A stretch of 6,597 bases of DNA from Candidatus Dormiibacterota bacterium. Its GTDB lineage: Bacteria > Chloroflexota > Dormibacteria > Aeolococcales > Bog-877. The notes beneath the pieces were generated by a model. The model was not told where the DNA came from, ran no database searches, and was given only the letters and a program-made list of their open reading frames with translations. Location of the stretch: contig PKXE01000194.1 in NCBI GenBank assembly GCA_003132265.1, positions 13,254 to 19,850 on the forward strand, written 5' to 3'. This document shows, piece after piece, positions 1-6,538 of this stretch. Both the position numbers and the translations under genes were made by a program. Each line of letters opens with the position of its first letter. Position 1 is the stretch's first letter.

Positions 1-2
1 GG

Positions 3-788
3 GCGAGTGATCCGCGCGTCGCCCAGGTAGTGCTGGCGACCTCCCGACTGCTGCTGGATCACGAGGACATCGAGGAAATGGACCTGAACCCGGTGATCCT
101 GACCGAAGAAGGGCCGGTGGCGGTTGACCTCCGGGTGATCGCGGCGGCACCAGGGACTGAGAGGAAGGGGAGGAACCCGGGGGAGGTCGTCTTCGGGGCT
201 GACCTCGCCATCCGGCGCATGCTGGCGCCGACCGCAGTGGCGCTGATCGGGGCCAGCACCGACCTCGAGAAGCCGGGCGGCCGGGTGCTGCACTACCTCA
301 GAGAGCGTGGCCTCACCGCTCGAGTCCATCTGGTCAATTCCCGGATCGCCCAGATCGGTGATCGACCCACCGTCGCCGCGGTCGCCGACCTGCCGCAGGG
401 CGTCGACGTCGCGGTCATCGCGACTTCTGCCGAGGCGGTCGCCGGCATCCTCGGCGAGTGCGCTGACCGGGGCATCGGATCGGCGATCGTGTTCGCAAGC
501 GGCTTCAAGGAGGCGGGGCGAGACGAGCTGGAGAACGAGGTCCGCCAGATCGCCCGGGACCGGCAGATCCGCGTCTGTGGGGTCAACACCATCGGGGTGG
601 TTGGCGACCTGCCGCTCACCTTCACCAGGGCGCTGGATTACCCCCTGCCTTTGGCCGGGTCGGTCTCCTACGTGACCCAGAGCGGAGCTCTGGGAGGCAG
701 CCTCTTGATCCGCTCCTGGGCCCACCGGCTGGGGACGGCCCGCTTCGTCTGCGTCGGTAATCAGACCGACCTCACCATCCCCGACTAG
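3..788 (+). pseudogene. Acyl-CoA synthetase (NDP-forming), 5' part of a gene broken by an in-frame TAG; truncated by window edge
   Basis: The frame is open from the left edge (first full codon at 3), so the true start lies outside; the GTG at 30 is internal. Residues 1-46 are the end of an ATP-grasp (beta) domain, with the family's closing pattern MDLNPVIL...GPVAVDLRV. A linker of about 25 residues leads to a Rossmann-type CoA-binding domain (VALIGAS at about residues 79-85). Next comes the start of a succinyl-CoA-ligase-like alpha domain with TQSGALG at about 225-231 and GNQTDL just before the stop. The superfamily converts acyl-CoA plus NDP and phosphate to acid, NTP and CoA, reversibly, in the cytoplasm. 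The frame ends at TAG 786-788, but homology continues in the same frame afterwards. A protein ending here would lack the phosphorylated His and the rest of the alpha domain, so it should be inactive. The family call is firm; the acyl substrate is unknown. Confidence 0.85.
786..788 (+). other. In-frame amber (TAG) stop inside the acyl-CoA synthetase gene
   Basis: The codon context is GAC TAG CTG AGG. Homology and frame are identical on both sides, so this is a single-base nonsense change and not a frameshift. Relatives often have Tyr or Leu near this place, so TAC/TAT or TTG changed to TAG is the simplest origin. TAG also ends two neighbouring genes (4323-4325 and 5228-5230), which argues that it is a normal stop in this organism. 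Confidence 0.85.
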
Positions 789-1571
789 CTGAGGTTCTTA
801 GCCAAGGACCCCATCACCCGGACCGTCGGCCTGTTCGTCGAGGGGCTCGACGATGGCCGCGACTTTCGGCAGGCGGCCCGGGCGGCAACCGCCGCCGGCA
901 AGGGACTGGTGGTCCTGCACTCGGGGGTGACGGCCGCCGGCTCGGCCGCCGCCCGCTCCCACACCGGTGCCCTGGCTGGGTTGGACCAGCTCTACGACCA
1001 GGTGATTGCGGACAGTGGCGCGGTTCGAGTCGCCGACCTGGCGGAGCTGGTGGCGGTGTGCGAGACGCTGGATTGGCAGCCGCGAGCATTGGGCCGGCGG
1101 CTCGGCGTCGTGGCCACCTCCGGTGCCGCCTGCAGCCTCCTCGCCGACGCGGCGCTCAGTCACGGAATGACGCTGCCGCCCTGGAGCGCGGCGACCGGTG
1201 CGGCCGTCCGCGCCGCCCTTCCACGCTTTGCCGCGGTCGGCAACCCGATTGACACCACCGGGAACGTCCTGAGGGATCCCGGTCTCGTGGGCCGGGCGCT
1301 GGAGTGCGTCGCGGCATCGCCCGACGTCGACGTGATCCTGGTCGCGCTCTCGACCCTTTTGGGGGAGGCTGCCCTCCTGGTGGCGGACGACATCATCCGG
1401 TCCGCCCGGCTCAGCGGCAAGCCGATCGTGGTGGGCTGGAGCCTGCCCGAATCCGCCTGTCCGGACGCCTTTCGGATGCTCCGGGAGGCTCGCCTTCCGG
1501 TCTTCGACTCCTACTCCCTGGCCCTCCTCGCCGCGGCCTCGTTGACCAGGATGCCGCCCCTTAGCTCCTGA
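789..1571 (+). pseudogene. Acyl-CoA synthetase (NDP-forming), 3' part after the in-frame TAG
   Basis: This is the direct same-frame continuation of the upstream piece, ending at TGA 1569-1571. Codons just after the TAG read LRFLAKDPITRTVGLFVEGL, the normal family sequence following GNxxDL. RSHTGALAG follows, with its His codon at 960-962; in ADP-forming acetyl-CoA synthetases this motif carries the His that is transiently phosphorylated. Further on, GNPIDTTG and a final alpha/beta region ending in MPPLSS complete the alpha domain. The first plausible start inside the piece is GTG 909, which would give a 220-residue protein lacking 40 conserved residues and the CoA-binding domain, so independent function is unlikely. 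A TTA leucine codon, unusual at this GC, lies at 798-800. Gene callers will probably report 909-1571 as a separate CDS. With the first piece it makes 521 visible residues plus the stop. Confidence 0.82.
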
Positions 1572-1582
1572 CCCCTGGTCAG
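1568..1582. other. Short palindrome across both convergent stop codons
   Basis: CTGACC, CCT spacer, GGTCAG: a perfect 6-bp inverted repeat. It contains the TGA of the + strand synthetase gene (1569-1571) and the TGA of the - strand repressor gene (1579-1581), which converge with only 7 bp between them. There is no T-run on either side, so it is at best a weak bidirectional terminator. It may partly reflect the two stop codons facing each other. Confidence 0.35.
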
Positions 1583-2874
1583 CTCCGCTCGGGGGCGGAC
1601 AGGACCTCCAGACCGGCCAGGGCGACGCCCCGGGGCCGGGAGGGGAACTGGGGGACCGGGGCGGGGTGCTGGCCGTCGGAGGGGGGCACCGCGGCCGGGT
1701 CGTTGAGGATCAGCTGGAGGGCCAGCTCGGCCGCCCCGATCAGGACCGCGTCCCGGCCGAAACGGGGCGTGACCAACTCCACCCGCTGATGCTCGGAGTC
1801 GTAGATACCCCGGTGGAGCTGTTCGGTGATGGTCGGCCGGGCCAGGTCCAGCAGCTCCTCGAACATCCCGCCCAGGATGAGCATCTCCGGATTGAGGCTG
1901 TTGACCAGGTTGATCAGACCGGCGCTGATCCACCTCGCGGTTTCCTCGACGGCGGCCAGGCAGTCCTGATCTCCCTCACGGGCTTGCCGCAGCACCTGCT
2001 CCGCCGGGGAGCGTCCCCCGGGGCGGAGCCCCGCCCGCCGGACCAGGGCGTCCTCTCCCACCTCGGTCTCCCAGCACCCGTGGCCCCCGCAGTGACAGGC
2101 AGCGCCGTCGGGGTTCACCTGCATGTGACCGACCTCGCCGCCATAACCGCTGGAGCCCTCCAGCATCCGCCCTCCGGTGATGATCCCGCCGCCCACTCCC
2201 ACCTCGGCGTGCAGGTAGACGAGGTCATTGACCCCGCTGGCAATGCCCCGTGAGTGCTCCGCCATCGCCCCCAAATTGGCGTCGTTGCCGATCTGCACCA
2301 CCGCGTCCCCGGCAAGCACCTCGCGGAGACGGGCGGCGAGCGGGGCGTGGCGCCACCCCAGGTTGGGCGCGAAGTGCACAAATCCGTCCCGGGAGCGCAC
2401 CGCGCCCGGAACGGCCACTCCCATCGCCACCGGAGTGAACTGTCCCTGGGAGCGCCGGAGGAGCGCACTTGTCCGCTCGGCAATGCTGGCGACCACCCGC
2501 TCAAACGAGCGGTCCCGGTCATTCGCCATGAGGCACCGGTCGCGAGCGATCACCAGACCGCCGAGGCTGACCAAAGCCAGGGTAATGGCGTCGACCCCGA
2601 TCTCCACAGCGATCACCATGAAGGTGTCCGAGCGGACGCCGACCACCTTGGATGGCCGGCCCCGGGCCCCTCGCTCGGGCTCGGCCGCCTCCACTGCCAG
2701 TCGCCGGCTGGCCAGCTCGTCCACCAGGGTGCCGATAGTCGCCCGGTTCAGTCCCAGCAGCCGGGTCAGCTGGGCCCTAGAGGATGGTCCGTTCCGGTGG
2801 AGGTGGCCCAGGATGGCGGCGAGGTTGTGACGCCGGACCGCGTCCTGGGTGGCGCCGCGCTGGGTTCGGACCAC
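1579..2874 (-). CDS. ROK-family transcriptional repressor (XylR/NagC type)
   Basis: A 431-residue DNA-binding regulator. Residues about 12-62 form a MarR/XylR-like winged helix (SSRAQLTRLLGLNRATIGTL carries the recognition helix), followed by the RGRPSK basic linker typical of the group. The ROK domain follows. Its first motif, which is DxGGT in sugar kinases, reads VEIGVDAI (90-97), so phosphoryl transfer is not expected. Sugar-site residues GNDAN (197-201) and the zinc motif are intact: His250, Cys260, Cys262 and Cys267, with Mlc-like spacing. A 40-residue Pro-rich tail ends the protein. The GTG start (2872-2874) is favoured because a TGA lies in frame four codons upstream; its ribosome-binding site is weak. 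The gene is last after the sugar transporter genes on the same strand, so it most likely represses that cluster and responds to its sugar or a sugar phosphate. The ligand and operator are not visible. Confidence 0.93.
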   Translation of the reverse strand: MVRTQRGATQDAVRRHNLAAILGHLHRNGPSSRAQLTRLLGLNRATIGTLVDELASRRLAVEAAEPERGARGRPSKVVGVRSDTFMVIAVEIGVDAITLALVSLGGLVIARDRCLMANDRDRSFERVVASIAERTSALLRRSQGQFTPVAMGVAVPGAVRSRDGFVHFAPNLGWRHAPLAARLREVLAGDAVVQIGNDANLGAMAEHSRGIASGVNDLVYLHAEVGVGGGIITGGRMLEGSSGYGGEVGHMQVNPDGAACHCGGHGCWETEVGEDALVRRAGLRPGGRSPAEQVLRQAREGDQDCLAAVEETARWISAGLINLVNSLNPEMLILGGMFEELLDLARPTITEQLHRGIYDSEHQRVELVTPRFGRDAVLIGAAELALQLILNDPAAVPPSDGQHPAPVPQFPSRPRGVALAGLEVLSAPERS

Positions 2875-2914
2875 CGCGCCGCGTCAGGTCCCAACCGGGC
2901 AGATGGCGATTGAT

Positions 2915-2938
2915 CCCTGCCCCGAACCCGGGGCAGGG
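2915..2938 (-). terminator. 10-bp GC-rich stem-loop, possible attenuator or mRNA-stabilising hairpin
   Basis: The arms CCCTGCCCCG (2915-2924) and CGGGGCAGGG (2929-2938) pair perfectly around a 4-nt loop (GGTT on the transcribed strand). On the - strand the stem is followed by ATCAATCGCC with no U-run, so it is not a standard intrinsic terminator. It could be partial termination, an RNase barrier protecting the transporter mRNA, or U-independent termination as proposed for high-GC bacteria. Confidence 0.5.
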
Positions 2939-2949
2939 GCGGCCGGTCT

Positions 2950-2966
2950 CCGACCCGGGGGGTCGG
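2950..2966 (-). terminator. 7-bp stem-loop directly after the permease stop
   Basis: CCGACCC (2950-2956) and GGGTCGG (2960-2966) pair perfectly around 3 nt. The stem abuts the permease TGA (2967-2969). It is the first of two stems met by polymerase leaving the permease gene; no U-run follows. The short loop may open a further pair. The function is inferred from position only. Confidence 0.4.
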
Positions 2967-4319
2967 TCACGGGTTGGTGCCGCGCGAAGCTCCACTCCGT
3001 CGAGCCACCGCATCAACCGTGACCGCGGCCAGTAGAACCACGGCGGTGATCATGTACTGGGGCGCCGCGGTCAGCCCGAGCAGGCCCATCCCGTTGTAGA
3101 TGGCGGCGATTAGGAGGCCGCCGAGCAGGGCGTGGACCGCCTTGCCGCGGCCGCCGAAGAGGCTGGCGCCGCCGATGACGGCGGCCGCCACCGCGTACAG
3201 CACCAGGGTGCCGCCATCGATGCCGGTGGAGATCGAACCGAGGCGGGACTCGTAGACGATTCCGGCCATGCCCGCGGTCAAGCCGGACAAAGCGAAGGAG
3301 ATGGTGCGGATCCTGGCCAGGTTGATGCCGGCGCGACGAGCGGCCTCGGAGTTGCCCCCGATCGCGTACACGTAGCGCCCGAAGCGGGTCCTGCCCTGCA
3401 AGAAGGTGAATGCGAGAAGAACCACCAGCACCGCCGGGATCACCCAGGGGATCCCCGTGACTGGCACCAAGATTCCCCGATCACTGTTGCAGATCCACAC
3501 CAGCCCGATCCCGGCGACGGCGGTCATCAGGACCTTCAGCACCGTGAGGCTCATTGGTGGCGCGCTGAGGCCACTTCTCCGCCGCCTCGTGTCGCGCCAG
3601 AAGGAGGTGGCGGCGTACGCCACCAGCACCACCGTCAGCACGACCCAGCCCGCAGCGACGCCCATGTTGCCGTTGACTAGGTCGTTAACCACGACACTGG
3701 TGATCCGGATGGTGCCGCCCGAGGCGGGGCTGCTGGTGTTCACGATGTAGATCAGCAGTCCCTCGCACCCGAGCAGGCCGGCCAAGGTCACCACGAAAGA
3801 CGGCAGGTGCAGCCGGGTGATGATGGTCCCCTGGACCGCTCCGATGAAGGTGGTGGAGGCCAGCCCGGCCGCCACCGCCACGAACCAGGGCAGGTTGAAT
3901 GGGGGCGCCATCAGGAAGGCGGAGACCACGGCGCCCACCCCGGCCACGAAGCCCACCGAAAGGTCGATCTCTCCCAGCAGCAGGACAAAGATCTCAGCCA
4001 TGCCCAGGAGCACAAAGACGGCTCCCTGCACCAAGAGGTTGGTGAGGTTGAGCGCTGACAGGAACACGTGGACCTGCAACTGGAAGATGACCACGATCGC
4101 CACCAGCCCGCCCAGGATGGGCAGGACGCCGCTGTCGCCGCTGCGCACCCGCTTCACCCAGGCGCGCAGGTACTCGCCCAAGGTGTTGGCCATCAGCTCG
4201 GGAGAGGCGGCCAGCTCGGCCTCGCGGGCGGCGGCGCCCGAGACGGTCTCGTCTGCGGCGGGCCTTTCGCCCTCCCGTGGGGAGGGCGGGGTCGAGCTGG
4301 GGATCTGGGCCGGTGCCAT
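2967..4319 (-). CDS. Sugar ABC transporter permease, XylH-like (CUT2 / BPD_transp_2 family)
   Basis: A 450-residue inner-membrane channel subunit. The first 60 or so residues are hydrophilic and rich in Pro, Ala and Glu, longer than in E. coli XylH (about 390 residues in total). About ten to twelve hydrophobic segments follow between residues 66 and 437. XylH landmarks seen are GEIDLSVG (116-123), LPSFVVTLAG (172-181), a basic Arg-rich cytoplasmic loop near 242-249, and FGRYVYAIGGNSEAARRAGI (313-332), the cytoplasmic loop expected to contact the ATPase. IGGASLFGGRG (382-392) closes the core. The ATG (4317-4319) lies 3 nt after the ATPase stop, so translational coupling is likely; no separate ribosome-binding site is obvious. 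Met43 is a possible later start, close to the conserved part. The substrate is a sugar by family, most like xylose-type transporters; identity is not proven. Confidence 0.94.
   Translation of the reverse strand: MAPAQIPSSTPPSPREGERPAADETVSGAAAREAELAASPELMANTLGEYLRAWVKRVRSGDSGVLPILGGLVAIVVIFQLQVHVFLSALNLTNLLVQGAVFVLLGMAEIFVLLLGEIDLSVGFVAGVGAVVSAFLMAPPFNLPWFVAVAAGLASTTFIGAVQGTIITRLHLPSFVVTLAGLLGCEGLLIYIVNTSSPASGGTIRITSVVVNDLVNGNMGVAAGWVVLTVVLVAYAATSFWRDTRRRRSGLSAPPMSLTVLKVLMTAVAGIGLVWICNSDRGILVPVTGIPWVIPAVLVVLLAFTFLQGRTRFGRYVYAIGGNSEAARRAGINLARIRTISFALSGLTAGMAGIVYESRLGSISTGIDGGTLVLYAVAAAVIGGASLFGGRGKAVHALLGGLLIAAIYNGMGLLGLTAAPQYMITAVVLLAAVTVDAVARRSGASRGTNP
4268..4288 (-). other. 9-bp hairpin within the first codons of the permease gene
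   Basis: CGCCCTCCC (4268-4276) and GGGAGGGCG (4280-4288) form a perfect 9-bp stem with a 3-nt loop. In the mRNA it occupies about nt 32-52 of the permease message and hides a GGGAGGG that resembles a ribosome-binding site. It lies in the poorly conserved N-terminal extension, where codon choice is free. It could slow initiation or hold the permease at a set ratio to the ATPase. This is inference from position only. Confidence 0.4.
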
Positions 4320-4322
4320 CTG

Positions 4323-5189
4323 CTAGCTGGCCGCCAGCGCCGGGGACCCAGCGGTCTCCCGGTTCGAGCGACCGGTGGTCATGTAGTCCACCGCGGTCTG
4401 GCGGTTGAAATTTGAGGCGGGGCCGGAGGCCACCAGATGGCCTAGGTGCACGATGGCTAGGTGGTCGGCCACCTGGAAGATGTCATTGAGGTTGTGGGAG
4501 ATCATCAGTACCGTGACCCCCTGGCTGGTCAGCTGCTTGACCAGGCTGAGGACCATGGCCGTCTGGGTGACCCCCAGGGCGGCGGTGGGCTCGTCCAGGA
4601 TCACCAGCTTGGAGTTGGCCATCACCGCCTTGGCGACCGCCACCGACTGGCGTTGGCCGCCGGATAGGGAGGCCACCGGCTGCCGGATCTGCCGAGCTGT
4701 GGTCATGGCGAGGGACTCCAGGGTGCGCCTGGCGGTCAGCTCCATCTCGATCTCGTTGAGCATCCCCAGATGGAGGTCCTCGTGGCCCAGGAACATGTTC
4801 TGGACGATGTCCAGGTTGTCGCAGAGGGCGAGGTCCTGGTAGACGGTGGTGATCCCCAAAGCGGCGGCGTCCTTGGGGGTACGAATGTGGACGCGCTGGC
4901 CTCGCCAGAAGACCGCCCCGCCATCGGGTGACCAGATTCCCGAGACGGTCTTGATGAGAACCGACTTGCCGGCCCCGTTGTCGCCAGCCAGGGCGGTGAC
5001 CTGGCCCTCGGGAATGATGAGGTTGATTCCCTGGAGGGCCTGTACCGGGCCGAAGTTCTTGTCGACGTTGCGCAGTTCGAGCAGCGGCGCTCCGGTTGGA
5101 GCTTGCCCCTCTTGGGGGCCGGGCGGATCCCCACCCGGAGCCCGGTCCGCGCTGCCGGGCCGGGCTCCCTCGTTGGTGGGTTCCATCAT
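4323..5189 (-). CDS. Sugar ABC transporter ATP-binding protein, single nucleotide-binding domain (FrcA-like)
   Basis: A 288-residue cytoplasmic ATPase that powers the permease. It has a 35-residue Gly/Pro-rich leader, then one complete ABC domain: Walker A GDNGAGKS (69-76), Q-loop Gln118 in VYQDLAL, signature LSGGQ (175-179), Walker B LVILDEP (195-201), D-loop AALG and switch His232 in ISHN. Classic RbsA/XylG proteins have two such domains in about 500 residues. This one has a single domain, as in FrcA-type carriers, and presumably works as a homodimer. The start is taken as ATG 5187-5189 (a second ATG follows at 5184-5186). The frame is open up to 5507, but that stretch overlaps the binding-protein gene and shows no ABC homology. 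The 38-nt gap to that gene lacks a good ribosome-binding site. The stop is TAG. Confidence 0.94.
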   Translation of the reverse strand: MMEPTNEGARPGSADRAPGGDPPGPQEGQAPTGAPLLELRNVDKNFGPVQALQGINLIIPEGQVTALAGDNGAGKSVLIKTVSGIWSPDGGAVFWRGQRVHIRTPKDAAALGITTVYQDLALCDNLDIVQNMFLGHEDLHLGMLNEIEMELTARRTLESLAMTTARQIRQPVASLSGGQRQSVAVAKAVMANSKLVILDEPTAALGVTQTAMVLSLVKQLTSQGVTVLMISHNLNDIFQVADHLAIVHLGHLVASGPASNFNRQTAVDYMTTGRSNRETAGSPALAAS

Positions 5190-5227
5190 GTCGTCAAACA
5201 GTAGTGGTTGGGGTGGCTTCCCGCGCT

Positions 5228-6460
5228 CTAGCCGGTGATCCCGGCGGCTGAGCAAGCGCTCGCGTAGGAGCCCGTGCACAACTGCGCTGCCGGAACGAAC
5301 TTGTCCTTGATCACGGTCGCTGCCATGTTGCTGGTGGTGACCCACTCGGGAGTCAGCAGCACCGACGGCACGCTGGTGCTGGTCACTGAGTCGTTGGTGG
5401 ATCCGTTCACCAGAGTGGCTGGTGGGGTCTGACCGGCCGGGAGATAAAGGGCCAGCGCGGCGGCCGCCTGCGCCTCCAGGTAGATCGGCTTGTAAGCGGT
5501 GCCGCATTGGTACCCGGAGAGGATGTTCTGCAGCCCGACCAGGGTCGCGTCCTGCCCCGTGACCGGGAAGGTCTTGGCCGCGACGTGCAGGGTCTGCAGG
5601 TACTGGATCACCGGAGCGGCGTTCTCGTCATTGGGCATCAGCACCCCGTTGATCTTGCTGTTCGCGGTGTAGGCCTGCTGGAACTCGGTCTCTGCGGTCG
5701 GAGGGTCCCAGGTCCCAGCCGGTGAGCCGGCCAGGGTGTAGGTGCCAGCTGAGAACTTCGGTGCCAGGACGGCGTTGTAGCCCTGGGCGAAGAGGGTGGC
5801 GTTGTTGTCGGTGGGGGATCCCTTCATGACCAGGACCTGCGGGCTGCTCACGTGCCAGGCGGCGACGCACGAGACGAAGCCCTGGCCGATCAGCGTGCCG
5901 ACCTTGACGTTGTTGAAGCTGACATAGAAGGAACGGCTGCCGCCGAGGGTGATCCGATCGTAGTCAATCACCTTGACCCCGTGGGCCTTGGCGTATGACT
6001 CGATCGAGATTCCCACCCCCGCGTCAAGGGGGTCCATGAGCAGCACCGACGCTCCGTTGCTGATGTCAGACTGGGCGTCCGTCAGCTCGGTGGTGTCGCT
6101 GCCCTGGGCGTTCTGGACTATGAACTGAGACGACGTAAGTCCCGCCTTCTCAAAAGCCTTGGTCAGGTCCGGGGCGTCGAACTCGGTGTAGCGAGCCGAG
6201 GTCACCGTATCCGGCAGAATCGCCGCCACCATTCCCTTGCCCTGAGCGGTGAGTGGCTTCAGCTTGGTCATCGCCGAGAAGTCCTGGGTGAACGAGGTGG
6301 CGGAGATCGATATGTGAGTGCTGGCGCTGGGCGAGCTCTTGGGAGTCGGAGTACTCCCGCCGCAGGCGGCTAGCAGCGCGCCCGCCAAGGCGGTCACGCC
6401 CAGCACCGCCAGCGGTGCGGCTCGCAGTCGCCTTCCTTGGTAGCCGACGGAATCCGTCAT
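5228..6460 (-). CDS. Sugar ABC transporter substrate-binding lipoprotein, XylF-like
   Basis: A 410-residue secreted receptor that delivers sugar to the permease. The signal peptide has Arg10-Arg11, a hydrophobic core and a lipobox LAAC with Cys33, so it should be lipid-anchored outside the membrane; a Ser/Thr/Pro linker follows. The Periplasmic_binding_4-type body matches E. coli XylF as I remember it: IDYDR (165-169), VSFNNVKVG (180-188), GSPTDNNA (214-221), Trp251, PNDEN (276-280), GQDA (302-305), YKPI (323-326) and LLTPEWV (368-374). XylF residues that contact xylose (Arg, Asn, Trp, Asn, Asp, Lys) appear to have equivalents at Arg169, Asn219 or Asn220, Trp251, Asn277, Asp304 and Lys324. 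The first-strand ligand segment differs, so the sugar may not be xylose. Four further Cys (198, 319, 395, 403) could form disulfides. The ATG start is supported by a strong ribosome-binding site. First gene of the cluster; TAG stop. Confidence 0.94.
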   Translation of the reverse strand: MTDSVGYQGRRLRAAPLAVLGVTALAGALLAACGGSTPTPKSSPSASTHISISATSFTQDFSAMTKLKPLTAQGKGMVAAILPDTVTSARYTEFDAPDLTKAFEKAGLTSSQFIVQNAQGSDTTELTDAQSDISNGASVLLMDPLDAGVGISIESYAKAHGVKVIDYDRITLGGSRSFYVSFNNVKVGTLIGQGFVSCVAAWHVSSPQVLVMKGSPTDNNATLFAQGYNAVLAPKFSAGTYTLAGSPAGTWDPPTAETEFQQAYTANSKINGVLMPNDENAAPVIQYLQTLHVAAKTFPVTGQDATLVGLQNILSGYQCGTAYKPIYLEAQAAAALALYLPAGQTPPATLVNGSTNDSVTSTSVPSVLLTPEWVTTSNMAATVIKDKFVPAAQLCTGSYASACSAAGITG

Positions 6461-6466
6461 GTCGTG

Positions 6467-6472
6467 CCCTCC
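6467..6472 (-). promoter_or_regulatory. Ribosome-binding site of the binding-protein gene
   Basis: On the - strand GGAGGG lies 6 nt before the ATG at 6458-6460. It is the strongest such site in the cluster, consistent with the binding protein being made in excess over the membrane parts. Confidence 0.8.
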
Positions 6473-6484
6473 GTGCCCTTGATT

Positions 6485-6512
6485 CTTGACTCCATTCAGT
6501 TCGGCCTTGACT
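6485..6512 (-). repeat. Direct repeat AGTCAAG, 21 bp apart
   Basis: Two identical 7-mers (6485-6491 and 6506-6512, CTTGACT on the + strand) begin 21 bp apart, close to two helical turns, 25-52 nt upstream of the binding-protein start. The spacing puts them on one DNA face, which suits a dimeric regulator. Chance cannot be excluded for so short a repeat. Confidence 0.4.
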
Positions 6513-6538
6513 TCGCCGCCGTCGTGAGCTGGCGGTTT

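Larger units (their letters stand above)
2875..2966 (-). other. Intergenic spacer between permease and repressor with two hairpins
   Basis: This 92-bp gap is the longest non-coding stretch inside the cluster. It holds two perfect inverted repeats (2915-2938 and 2950-2966). No promoter-like -35/-10 pair is evident for the repressor, so it may be co-transcribed with the transporter at reduced level. Confidence 0.6.

Noticed and set aside
786..788. Alternative genetic code with TAG as a sense codon, or pyrrolysine insertion
   Set aside because: Two neighbouring genes end at TAG exactly where their families should end, so TAG works as a stop here. This acyl-CoA synthetase family is not a known pyrrolysine protein.
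909..1571. Independent gene beginning at GTG 909
   Set aside because: It begins in the middle of a conserved domain and continues the frame of the upstream piece across the stop, so it is better read as the tail of a broken gene.
1666..2913. Long open frames on the + strand opposite the repressor gene (1666-2253 and 2254-2913)
   Set aside because: They lie antisense to a clear ROK gene, share one frame broken by a stop, and read as low-complexity, Arg/Gly/Pro/His-rich sequence with no recognisable domain. This is typical of shadow frames at high GC.
5190..5507. Extended N-terminus for the ATPase starting as far upstream as 5507
   Set aside because: The extra 106 residues overlap the 3' end of the binding-protein gene in another frame and show no ABC homology. 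The ATG at 5189 gives a normal-length leader and a normal 38-nt gap.
6507..6535. TTGACT as a -35 element of a + strand promoter leading rightward
   Set aside because: No TANNNT-like -10 element follows at 16-19 bp, and no + strand gene is visible before the window ends.
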